From positions 868,001 to 932,000 of the forward strand of contig NC_013170.1 of NCBI RefSeq assembly GCF_000023845.1: a stretch of DNA of 64,000 nucleotides, in the 5' to 3' direction. Shown here in pieces: positions 36,947 to 45,299 of this stretch. The stretch comes from Cryptobacterium curtum DSM 15641. Its GTDB lineage: Bacteria; Actinomycetota; Coriobacteriia; Coriobacteriales; Eggerthellaceae. Position 1 is the first letter of the stretch. Every line of letters starts with the position of its first letter. Made by a program: the position numbers and the translations under genes. Below the pieces are notes generated by a model. That model had not been told where the DNA came from and made no database searches. It worked only from the letters and a program-made list of their open reading frames with translations.

Positions 36947-37158
36947 TATCGACTCCTTACGACCGTGATGGCCACATCTGGGCACATCGTTGCACAGCTT
37001 GAACAGGCTGTACAGGCTGCTTCATTGGTCAAAATGGCCGGATGATACCCTTTTTCATTGATGCGATCATCTGCTAAGGCGACGATACCTTCAGGGCAGG
37101 CATCGACGCACAGACCACATCCTTTGCAATAGGATTCATCAACGATGATTAGAGACAC
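36946..37158 (-). CDS. 2-oxoacid:ferredoxin oxidoreductase delta subunit (2[4Fe-4S] ferredoxin)
   Basis: 70 residues with two full CxxCxxCxxxCP motifs (CKGCGLCVDACP and CTACSSCATMCP). It acts as the built-in electron carrier of the oxidoreductase. It starts at GTG 37158 behind GAGGGTG and is coupled to the alpha gene by a one-base overlap. A 65-bp gap separates it from the MinD-like gene. Confidence 0.93.
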   Translation of the reverse strand: MSLIIVDESYCKGCGLCVDACPEGIVALADDRINEKGYHPAILTNEAACTACSSCATMCPDVAITVVRSR

Positions 37159-37223
37159 GTCTGCACCCTCTTATATAGTTAGCTTCGATATGCGCGTCTG
37201 CTTAAGCGCACGGTAGGGCAAAT

Positions 37224-38084
37224 CTACACCCTGCCCCAAGGCGTATCCCAAGGAGCTTTGACGTATAGTCGCACACCAAAGCGACTTTCGCCGGCGACAG
37301 TGTCGCTTTTTTGGGAAACGTCCGTGTAATTTTCACCGGAAACGCCCATTTCGGTGTCCTGCTCCGCCAACAACACGGATTCTTGCAGCATTTCAAGCGG
37401 ATAGGTAGTTGTCACCAAGGGAAGGCTCAACTTCGTGGACACCACGCGCGCAAACCGCTCCCCTTCTGCAATGACTGCCGCTGTTGTTTCACCAGCAAGA
37501 TGCGCATTGCTAATCACACCCGTTGCCTGCAAGCGCGCCGCTTCCTCAAGGCTTTGAAGCATTTGCACTGCGGCATCAGCGTCGGGATGTTCTTCACGAC
37601 AGGCATTGACCACATAGAAAAATTCATAGGAATCGCGTGCGATTGAGGCAGCTAAACGTCCCAACACGCGCGCACCAGCATCGTCGCCACCCGCATCAAG
37701 CACCAGTAACCCACCTGGCCGCATACGCGCTGCATCAATGGCCGCCTCGACCTGACCCGAAACAACGGGTGTATCAAGTGACGTTCCGGCAAACGGAGGT
37801 GCAATAAGATCAACACTGTGAGTATGTAATACCTCGACACTATCACTTGAGCGGAAATACGGATTCACCACATCAAGATCAGCCAACACTACCTGCCGAC
37901 CAGCGCGTGCAGCTGCAATAGCTAAGTTAAGCGAAAAGGTTGTCTTGCCAACACCGTAATAGCCGCACACCACAACAATTGAGGGTAGATTACCAAGAGA
38001 TGTCGGTAGCGTTGGAAGAGCCGCTAGTGCATCGACCTCTGGCATTTCTTTCTTGGCTCTGTTAAATAGCGAAACCTCAGACAT
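37224..38084 (-). CDS. MinD/ParA-like P-loop ATPase linked to oxidoreductase operon
   Basis: 286 residues. A deviant Walker A (CGYYGVGKTTFSLNLA, in place of KGGxGKT) is followed by DLDVVNPYFRSSD and Walker B-like LVLDAGGDDAG. It keeps the SIMIBI fold pattern of MinD/ParA/NBP35 ATPases but has no obvious DNA-binding or membrane helix. It is the first gene before the ferredoxin/alpha/beta/gamma genes, so a role in maturing, positioning or regulating the complex is possible. Function is not known to me. ATG 38084 follows a GGGGGTGG site. Confidence 0.8.
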   Translation of the reverse strand: MSEVSLFNRAKKEMPEVDALAALPTLPTSLGNLPSIVVVCGYYGVGKTTFSLNLAIAAARAGRQVVLADLDVVNPYFRSSDSVEVLHTHSVDLIAPPFAGTSLDTPVVSGQVEAAIDAARMRPGGLLVLDAGGDDAGARVLGRLAASIARDSYEFFYVVNACREEHPDADAAVQMLQSLEEAARLQATGVISNAHLAGETTAAVIAEGERFARVVSTKLSLPLVTTTYPLEMLQESVLLAEQDTEMGVSGENYTDVSQKSDTVAGESRFGVRLYVKAPWDTPWGRV

Positions 38085-38346
38085 CAACCCACCCCCTTCA
38101 AAGCGTATGGCAATGGCGATACCGAACGTATTCCACTATTCCTCACGCTATCGCGTAAATGATATGTGGGCGGTAACATAGCACAGGCAGTCCGATCGAG
38201 ACAATCCTTGAACTGCCAAAAACAGCTCTGCGTGAAAAATCGACGCAGCCACTATCTTTGCGCAAATAGACAATGAAAATGAATTAAAATCAAAAAACCG
38301 CAAGCTATAGGCAAGTAGACAGACGAGACTACGAAGGGGGTATGCG

Positions 38347-38931
38347 ATGAACATCGACACACAAGAGGTCGCGCGCCGTATTTGTGCACTGCGCGAGGAC
38401 ATGGGCATCTCCCTGCCAGAGATGGCTCAAGCAACCGGCCGTTCAATTGAAGAGTACATCGCACAAGAAAGCGGTGTGCGTGACTTAACCTTTACCTTTT
38501 TAAGTAAAGCAGCTGATCGACTGGGCGTAGATGTTGTCGAATTGCTCACGGGTGAAGCCCCCCATTTGAATGGATACACCCTTACACGTGCCGACGAGGG
38601 TCTTTCTATTAAACGGCGCGCCCAATTTGAATACCTTCATAAAGCGCCGTACCTCCACGGCAGAATGTGCGAACCGTTTGTGGTAACAGCACCGTACTCA
38701 GCCGGTGAACAGGATAAACCTATCCATCTATCCAATCATGCTGGTCAGGAATTCGACTATGTCATCAGTGGGCGTCTACGCTTTCAGCATGATGAACATA
38801 TCGAAGAGCTCGGACCTGGAGATAGCGTACTATACGATTCAGGACGTCCACACGGAATGATCGCCATTGATGGCCAACCGTGCGTCTTCCTTGCCTTGGT
38901 TATGAAACCCCGCGGACAGCAGATTCTCTAG
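38347..38931 (+). CDS. XRE-family regulator with C-terminal cupin sensor
   Basis: 194 residues. An N-terminal HTH (about 5-70; ICALREDMGISLPEMAQATG) is followed by a cupin barrel (about 110-190; HAGQEFDYVISGRLRFQ, LGPGDSVLYDSGRPHGM). Such proteins usually sense a small metabolite in the cupin and regulate adjacent genes. It lies 91 bp before the acyl-CoA synthetase on the same strand and is divergent from the MinD/oxidoreductase operon, so it may control both. Confidence 0.9.
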   Translation: MNIDTQEVARRICALREDMGISLPEMAQATGRSIEEYIAQESGVRDLTFTFLSKAADRLGVDVVELLTGEAPHLNGYTLTRADEGLSIKRRAQFEYLHKAPYLHGRMCEPFVVTAPYSAGEQDKPIHLSNHAGQEFDYVISGRLRFQHDEHIEELGPGDSVLYDSGRPHGMIAIDGQPCVFLALVMKPRGQQIL

Positions 38932-39022
38932 GCGCCTACCGTTTTGGTTGCGCGCCGCTACCGCCACTCATCCCTATCTGCACACATCAGGGGTTATCCC
39001 CCTCTGTCCTGAAAGACATACT

Positions 39023-40807
39023 ATGAGAAACATCAACTTGCACTATGTTGACGAGTCGTTTGACGAAGACGGCATGCTTACCCGCTTCCGCGTTCATTAC
39101 CCCGATACCTTCAATTTTGGCTATGACGTGGTTGATGATATCGCCGAGGCTGACCCCGCTCGTCCGGCTATGATCTGGTGTAATCCTGAAGGTGAAGAAC
39201 ATCGCTTTACCTTTGCCGACATGAAGCGCTGGTCGGACAAAACCGCAAATATGTTTGCTGAACACGGTATCGGATCAGGCGACATGGTTTTAGTTATCGT
39301 ACGTCGGCATTATCAATTCTGGTTTATTGCAACCGCGCTTGCCAAGCTTGGTGCGGTCATGGTTCCTGCCACCTTTATGCTGAAGGAACATGATCTTATC
39401 TATCGCATCAATCGCTGTGAAGCCAAGGCGGTTGTCTGCACTTCATGTGGCGACATTGCCGAGGTTACCGATGCAGTTGTCAGCGAATGTCCCAGTTTAA
39501 AGGCACGATTTATCGTCAACGGCGCCGGCGGCGGCATGATGGACGCTCACGCAGTACGCACAGCTGGCTATGGAAGTGCCTTGTCAGGACCGGACGGTAT
39601 CTGCAAAGCAGCTGAAGCGCGACCGGGCTGGATCGACTTTAACACCGCTGTACGCGCGGCAAGTGAGCACTTCTCTCGCCGTCAGACAGCTGCAGCAGAC
39701 CCGATGCTCATGTACTTCTCAAGCGGCACGAGCGGTCAACCAAAGATGGTTATGCACGATTCAGGCTATGCCGTCGCGCATATCTTAACCGCTAAACATT
39801 GGCACAATGTCAAAAGTGACGGCGGACTGCACTTTACCATTGCTGATACCGGTTGGGGTAAAGCGGTCTGGGGCAAGTATTATGGCCAATGGTTTATGGA
39901 AGCATGCGTACTCACCTATGATTTCGACCGCTTCCATGCCGATGAAATTCTTTCATTGATCGCACGTTATCAGGTAAGCACACTCTGCTGCCCACCAACG
40001 ATGTATCGCATGTTCCGCGAAGTGGATCTTGACGCTTTCGACCTGTCCAGTCTTACCTATTGCACCACGGCCGGCGAGGCACTCAACCCTGATTTATTTG
40101 ATTTCTGGAAGCAACACACCGGTCTTGAAATCTTTGAAGGCTTCGGCCAGACCGAAACACCGCTTACCGTTGCAAATCTTACCGGCATGACACCACGCTT
40201 AGGCAGCATGGGCAAAGCGGTGCCGCAGTACGAAGTTGAGATTCATCATCCCGATGATACCACCTGCCCAACAGGGGAAACGGGTGAAATCTGCATTCGA
40301 ATGGATACGAGCACCCACGGTATTATGATGGGCTATTATCGCGACCCTGAAAAGACCGACGCAGCCATCTGCAATGGCTGGTATCACACAGGCGATACTG
40401 CTTGGAAAGACGAAGATGGCTACTTCTGGTACGTTGGGCGCAACGACGATGTTATCAAGAGCTCTGGCTATCGCATTGGGCCCTTTGAAATCGAAAGCAT
40501 CCTTTTGCAGCATGAAGCGGTACGCGAGACAGCAGTTACCGGCATCGCCGATCCACTGCGCGGCTTTGCAGTTAAAGCAACGGTAGTACTTGCTGATGGG
40601 TTCGAGGGCACCGATGAACTGACGAGCGAACTGCAACAATGGGTAAAAAATCTGACGGCACCCTACAAATATCCACGCATCATCGATTATGTCGACAAGC
40701 TTCCCAAAACTGTTAACGGCAAAATTCGTCGTGTTGCTATCAGGCGCCACGACGAACAAGCAGCGGGTCTCCCTGCCGAAGCTGATAAGAAAGATGGCTT
40801 AATCTAG
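39023..40807 (+). CDS. AMP-forming acyl-CoA synthetase, MACS (medium-chain) type
   Basis: 594 residues. It activates a carboxylate to acyl-CoA through an acyl-AMP. Motifs in order are the P-loop MYFSSGTSGQPKM, the EGFGQTETP adenylate site, YHTGDTAW, GRNDDVIKSSGYRIGPFE and the C-terminal KLPKTVNGKIRR with the catalytic Lys. Length and motifs fit MACS/ACSM enzymes. Together with the divergent 2-oxoacid oxidoreductase it suggests handling of branched-chain or short acyl groups. A 25-residue upstream extension is dropped; the ribosome site is weak. Confidence 0.9.
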   Translation: MRNINLHYVDESFDEDGMLTRFRVHYPDTFNFGYDVVDDIAEADPARPAMIWCNPEGEEHRFTFADMKRWSDKTANMFAEHGIGSGDMVLVIVRRHYQFWFIATALAKLGAVMVPATFMLKEHDLIYRINRCEAKAVVCTSCGDIAEVTDAVVSECPSLKARFIVNGAGGGMMDAHAVRTAGYGSALSGPDGICKAAEARPGWIDFNTAVRAASEHFSRRQTAAADPMLMYFSSGTSGQPKMVMHDSGYAVAHILTAKHWHNVKSDGGLHFTIADTGWGKAVWGKYYGQWFMEACVLTYDFDRFHADEILSLIARYQVSTLCCPPTMYRMFREVDLDAFDLSSLTYCTTAGEALNPDLFDFWKQHTGLEIFEGFGQTETPLTVANLTGMTPRLGSMGKAVPQYEVEIHHPDDTTCPTGETGEICIRMDTSTHGIMMGYYRDPEKTDAAICNGWYHTGDTAWKDEDGYFWYVGRNDDVIKSSGYRIGPFEIESILLQHEAVRETAVTGIADPLRGFAVKATVVLADGFEGTDELTSELQQWVKNLTAPYKYPRIIDYVDKLPKTVNGKIRRVAIRRHDEQAAGLPAEADKKDGLI

Positions 40808-40841
40808 TACGTCCATACTGAAATATGTGCACAGAATTTTG

Positions 40842-41075
40842 CGGCTCGATCTGAAACGCTAGGAATAGAGAGACTGCTCCCACGCTTCACTGAATCGAGC
40901 TGCAAACATTCGGGTTCGATTAAATCGTGTCAAGTGCTGAGCCAACGACCTGCAAGTTTCATCTGAATCAAGCCGCAATACTAATTGAGATTGCAATAAG
41001 AAAACCTGCAGGAAGAAAAACAACCTGCAGGTTTCTCGTTCGATCGAGCTGCCATGCGATAAGCAAGCTGCAATA
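40842..41075. repeat. Dispersed short repeats in the acs-glpX convergent gap
   Basis: A motif like ATCRAGCYGCAAWAC recurs at about 40893, 40967, 41043 and 41062, with a weaker relative near 40847. The main spacing is 74-76 bp. A terminator hairpin lies between copies. No coding frame is supported. Confidence 0.5.
41002..41034. terminator. Bidirectional terminator between acyl-CoA synthetase and glpX
   Basis: AAACCTGCAGG and CCTGCAGGTTT pair across an 11-nt loop. It can serve both convergent genes; glpX ends at 41081. Confidence 0.75.
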
Positions 41076-41080
41076 CGATC

Positions 41081-42052
41081 CTAGAGGTGAATCTGACCAG
41101 TCTCTCCGCGGTGGCAGCTCCGAATAATACGAGCCGACGAATCATACGCATTGAGCACAAGCGTTTCAATGGATTGCGCACCATCAGAAAACACCTGAAC
41201 ACCCTTGAGTAATTCAGAATTAGTAACACCCGCGCCGATAAACAGTGCATCGTCACTGCGTACTAAATCATCCATCGACAAGACTGCATCAAGATCGATG
41301 TCAGTCATCTTTTCAGCACGAGCGCGTTTTTCAACGCCGTCAGGGTCAACTTCAAAACCCAACCGAGCCGAGAAGGCACCACCAACCGCTTTGAGGCCAC
41401 ACGCCGAAAGCACCGCTTCGGGCGATCCGCCAGCACCCATAACGGCATCGACACCGCTGCCCGGCAGTGCAGTGGCAATACACCAGTACACATCACCATC
41501 GTCGATAGTCTTCACGCGACATCCCGTTTTATGAAGCTCGGCAATCATGTCAGCATGGCGCGGACGATCGAGAATGCATACGCATACCTCTGAAATGGGC
41601 TTATTCAGCGCCTGGGCGATAGCAGCTACGTTATCGGATGGTGATGCATCCACGCTGATCTTCCCGCGACAAGCAGGACCAGCAGCAACTTTCCACATGT
41701 AGGTATCCGGCGCATAGAGTAAAGCACCGCGTGGAGCGACTGCAATAGTGCACCACGCAGCAGGGCGGTCGTAGGCGCACAAGTTTGTGCCTTCCAGCGG
41801 GTCGACTGCGATATCAATTTCCTCGCCACCACGACCAAGCTCTTCGCCAATAAAGAGCATGGGCGCTTCATCGCGCTCGCCTTCGCCGATGACAATGCGC
41901 CCAGAAAAGTCGATGCTATTAAATGCCTCGCGCATAGCTGTCGTAGCAGCCTGATCGGCAGCAACTTTATCGCCTCTGCCACACCAGCGCTCACAAGCGA
42001 GAGCAGCCGATTCTGCTACGCGCACGAATTCCATGATACGTTCGGCTTGCAT
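41081..42052 (-). CDS. glpX: Class II fructose-1,6-bisphosphatase
   Basis: 323 residues. GlpX is the gluconeogenic fructose bisphosphatase of the GlpX type. Metal and phosphate motifs include GEGERDEAPM, DPLEGTNLCA and GAGGSPEAVLSA. ATG 42052 lies behind a GGAAGGATGG region; a 17-residue extension is rejected. It follows rsmB by 86 bp. Confidence 0.94.
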   Translation of the reverse strand: MQAERIMEFVRVAESAALACERWCGRGDKVAADQAATTAMREAFNSIDFSGRIVIGEGERDEAPMLFIGEELGRGGEEIDIAVDPLEGTNLCAYDRPAAWCTIAVAPRGALLYAPDTYMWKVAAGPACRGKISVDASPSDNVAAIAQALNKPISEVCVCILDRPRHADMIAELHKTGCRVKTIDDGDVYWCIATALPGSGVDAVMGAGGSPEAVLSACGLKAVGGAFSARLGFEVDPDGVEKRARAEKMTDIDLDAVLSMDDLVRSDDALFIGAGVTNSELLKGVQVFSDGAQSIETLVLNAYDSSARIIRSCHRGETGQIHL

Positions 42053-42138
42053 GAAGTTCCATCCTTCCCAATGGCGCAAAGGCGCCCTTCTATCAGCCCA
42101 CAAAACGAGTTTATTTAGGCAATTTATTATACGCTTCT

Positions 42139-43641
42139 TCAGTTAATCCGCCGCAGGCGGCAAGCGAAATGCGCGTCACATCCCCCAGCGGTTAATGTTG
42201 TCTTAAAAAAGAGCTTCGAAGCACCCCCCACGGGCGTGGGTACAATACGCCACTGCTTACCCGTATCCGAAGCGAGAAATCGTTTTATCACACCTTCGTT
42301 TTCTGCGGCACTGACCGTACAGGTTGCATAGGTCAACTGCCCAAAGGGCACCACCAAGCGAGCAGCAGCTGTTATGAGGTCCAATTCAAGTTCGGCAAGT
42401 GCCGCAATATCGCGTGGTGCTAGCCGCCAACGTATTTCTGGATGACGGCGCAAGGTACCAAGCCCGGAGCAAGGCGCATCAACGAGCGCCGCTGCAAAGC
42501 CGGCATTGAATCGAGCAGGTGACAACGTGCGTCCATCAGCTACAAGCGGGTGTGAAATATGCGCACCATAGCGCTCTGCTCGACTTGAGGCGACATTCAT
42601 CTTGAATTCATGGTCATCCACACAGGTAAGATCCATCTGCGTGCCAAAACGGCGATACGCATTCGATTGCAGCAAGATGGTTTTCGTCCCGCGCCCTGAA
42701 CCGACCTCAAGAAACGATGTGGGAGCAACATCGGGTAGCGCCAGTAAAGCAACTGCTTGTGCCGCCGCATCACTAACGAGCAGCTGCCCCTGATCGAATG
42801 CACGACGCGCTACGTGCGATGTCACCGTCGAGGCATGTGGCGCCTCAAAACAGCCGGAAATCGTTACCGTTCGCGCAGATGATTCTGTATCGCCTGAAAA
42901 CTCCTTGTGGGTAGCGAATGCCCCGTGTAGAGAGGACGCCGTCTGTGTAGTAGGTGCTCTGTGGGTAGAGGGCATCCTCTGTGCAGATGATTCACCAGCA
43001 GATACAACGGGCAATGTCACCGGTTTAAGCGTAATCTTTTCGCGGGTAAACGCATTTTCAATTGCCGCATCCGACGTACAGAGCGCGTTTACACCAAAGT
43101 AAACCGATGCCGGTTCATTACTGGCTGCCATAAATTGTTCCGCTGACGTGCGACCCATCTCGGCGATAAACATCTGTGCCATCCAGAGTGGAAACCCGTA
43201 CAAGCGCGCAAGTGCAGCATCGTCAGTTTGTGGATCGCCAAAGGGAAACGACTTGCGAGCTGCCATAATGCGACGCAACACCGCATTAGCAAGACGGCGG
43301 GCGCGTGGCTGCACAAATGCAGCCAGTTCAACTCCCTGATCAACGGCCACATAGGCATCTTTATTCAGAAAGATAATTTCATAGGTACTCACACGCAGAG
43401 CATCACGCAGCTGCAGACCAACATCCCCTGCCCGATCAAGACAGCGTCCAATCACCTCATCAAGAGTGCCAACCGTTGCTACCACGCCAAGAACTAGCAC
43501 ACGGGTAAACGCACGATCAGCAGCATTCAAGCCGCTTTTACCCAATCGCGCATCAAGAAGATCCGAAGCAAATGCTTTGCGCTCACGCGCATCGCGGCCG
43601 ATCTCTACGGCAAGGCGCCGCGCGCAGGAAAGCTCAGACAT
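42139..43641 (-). CDS. rsmB: 16S rRNA m5C967 methyltransferase RsmB-like
   Basis: 500 residues. It has an N-terminal NusB-like domain (about 1-140) and a C-terminal Rossmann methyltransferase. SAM motif LEVGSGRGTKT, catalytic-site DAPCSGLGTLRRHPEIRW and TYATCTVSAAENE (the second Cys motif, here TCT) are visible. Around residues 205-265 there is a Ser/Thr/His-rich low-complexity insertion not expected in the fold. It overlaps the fmt stop by 8 bp. Confidence 0.9.
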   Translation of the reverse strand: MSELSCARRLAVEIGRDARERKAFASDLLDARLGKSGLNAADRAFTRVLVLGVVATVGTLDEVIGRCLDRAGDVGLQLRDALRVSTYEIIFLNKDAYVAVDQGVELAAFVQPRARRLANAVLRRIMAARKSFPFGDPQTDDAALARLYGFPLWMAQMFIAEMGRTSAEQFMAASNEPASVYFGVNALCTSDAAIENAFTREKITLKPVTLPVVSAGESSAQRMPSTHRAPTTQTASSLHGAFATHKEFSGDTESSARTVTISGCFEAPHASTVTSHVARRAFDQGQLLVSDAAAQAVALLALPDVAPTSFLEVGSGRGTKTILLQSNAYRRFGTQMDLTCVDDHEFKMNVASSRAERYGAHISHPLVADGRTLSPARFNAGFAAALVDAPCSGLGTLRRHPEIRWRLAPRDIAALAELELDLITAAARLVVPFGQLTYATCTVSAAENEGVIKRFLASDTGKQWRIVPTPVGGASKLFFKTTLTAGGCDAHFACRLRRIN

Positions 43642-44587
43642 CTAATGACTCCCAGGTGATAACCCCACTTTTGATATTTTGAATACCAGCTGCAAAATCA
43701 CGACCAGTCATTGTGCGCTTACCATCGGGACGAACTTCGTCGATCTCAAGCGCGCCGTCTGAAAATCCCAAGTAAAGTTTCTTTTGAAAAAGTACCGTAT
43801 GCCCTTCTGAAATGCGCATACGCTCGCGCAATAGACGGCTTGGCTCACGATGAGCACGCACAACCGTGCACGGACGCGACGCAATAAGACAGCGTGCCGG
43901 ATGCGCTGGCGACGAAGCCTGCACCTTACGGGTAGCGCGACGAACTTCATCGGCAGGTATTAAGTTGAGTTCGCCTTTACCAATTTTATCGGCATAGGTA
44001 CTAAAGAAATCATCTTGCGCGGTCCATTCAATATGACCCTCTGCAAGCAACGTCAATGCTGTTAAAAGCGCCTGCGAACCAAGGTCGGCTAATTCAGCGG
44101 TCAGTTCGACGGTTCCTTTACCGTTAATCTGTGTTGTTCGAACAACACAGTAGTCACCGGTATCAAGCCCCTCTTCCATACGCATAACGCAGACGCCCGT
44201 TTCCTCATCGTCGGCAAGGATAGCGCGCTCAATCGGCGCCGCACCGCGCCAGTGCGGCAACAAGGAAGCATGTACATTAAGACAGCCGTATCGCGGAAGC
44301 GACAAAATACGCGGCGGAAGAATTGCCCCATACGCCGCAACGCAAATTACCTCTGGTTGCAACGAAGCAATCACATCGTAGATGGCATTATCGCGCAGCG
44401 TGGTCGGTGTAAAAACAGGAATACCTGCCCGATCAGCCAACTCACGAACCGGACTCGGTTGAAGTTCACGTCCGCGACCACGCACCGCATCAGGGCGCGT
44501 AAAAACACCGACCACTTCGTGATGAGCTATAAGATTGTCCAGTATGGTCGCCGCATACTTTGGGGTGCCCATAAACACGATCCGCAC
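43634..44587 (-). CDS. fmt: Methionyl-tRNA formyltransferase
   Basis: 317 residues. Fmt formylates initiator Met-tRNA. The hydrolase domain has the HASLLPHWRGAAPIE signature, with Asn/His/Asp catalytic context and a C-terminal OB-like domain. It follows def by 31 bp, the standard def-fmt pair, with rsmB downstream. Confidence 0.96.
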   Translation of the reverse strand: MRIVFMGTPKYAATILDNLIAHHEVVGVFTRPDAVRGRGRELQPSPVRELADRAGIPVFTPTTLRDNAIYDVIASLQPEVICVAAYGAILPPRILSLPRYGCLNVHASLLPHWRGAAPIERAILADDEETGVCVMRMEEGLDTGDYCVVRTTQINGKGTVELTAELADLGSQALLTALTLLAEGHIEWTAQDDFFSTYADKIGKGELNLIPADEVRRATRKVQASSPAHPARCLIASRPCTVVRAHREPSRLLRERMRISEGHTVLFQKKLYLGFSDGALEIDEVRPDGKRTMTGRDFAAGIQNIKSGVITWESLDV

Positions 44588-44618
44588 GCGATCCTCCTCC
44601 TTGGCGTTTCAGTCGTGC

Positions 44619-45146
44619 TTAAGCAATGGCTACTTCGCCTGGCTGCGCACCAGCCGCTAAAGCCGCATCGTAGTCGCGCAATGCCGCAATACGTGTAATG
44701 GGGTCGCAACTTTCAAAGAGCGTTTTGCCATTGAGATGGTCAATTTCATGCTGCAGGCAGCGCCCGAGCAATCCATCACCTTCGATGGTGCACACATTGC
44801 CGTCCAAATCGCGGTATTCGACACGGGCAAACGCACGGCGACGGATAGGCACGGTAATGCCGGGTACTGAAAGGCAGCCCTCCCCTTCAGTTTCCCATTC
44901 ACCTGCAGTCTCTAAGATCACGGGATTGATAAGCGTAATAGGATTACGCTCTTCCGATTCGGTATCACAGTCGATAACAATAAGTCGCTTCAAGACACCG
45001 ACCTGCGGCGCAGCAAGACCACAGCCATTATTTTCATACATTGTCTCGGCCATTTGCTGTGCGAGACTTTTAAGGCTCTCATCAGCAATATCAGCTTCCT
45101 CCGCACGCTGACGAAGGATTGGATCGGGAGACAGGACGATTCTCAT
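44619..45146 (-). CDS. def: Peptide deformylase
   Basis: 175 residues. Def removes the formyl group from nascent chains. Motif 1 GCGLAAPQVG is at 41-50, motif 2 EGCLSVPG has metal ligand Cys91, and motif 3 HEIDH has His133 and His137. ATG 45146 gives the usual length; the 28-residue upstream extension lies in the promoter and is rejected. Confidence 0.95.
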   Translation of the reverse strand: MRIVLSPDPILRQRAEEADIADESLKSLAQQMAETMYENNGCGLAAPQVGVLKRLIVIDCDTESEERNPITLINPVILETAGEWETEGEGCLSVPGITVPIRRRAFARVEYRDLDGNVCTIEGDGLLGRCLQHEIDHLNGKTLFESCDPITRIAALRDYDAALAAGAQPGEVAIA

Positions 45147-45170
45147 AACCGTCACACCCCTTCTGTTCGT

Positions 45171-45199
45171 ATAGTAAAGCGCCTGCCGGCACTGAGCAA
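45171..45199 (-). promoter_or_regulatory. Probable promoter for def-fmt-rsmB
   Basis: On the minus strand TTGCTC, 17 nt and TACTAT lie about 25 bp before the def start, in the 153-bp gap after dnaG. Confidence 0.5.
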
Positions 45200-45299
45200 T
45201 TAACGCTGTTATTGTAGCGAATGAAGACAACGAACAGGCAGGACACCAGCGACAGCGCGAAAAGTCTCCACCAGACTGATGCCATCACGTAAGACGTCG

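Noticed and set aside
45091-45288. Minus-strand ORF of 65 codons with a hydrophobic start in the dnaG-def gap
   Set aside because: No ribosome site; it contains the def promoter and overlaps the def start in another frame.
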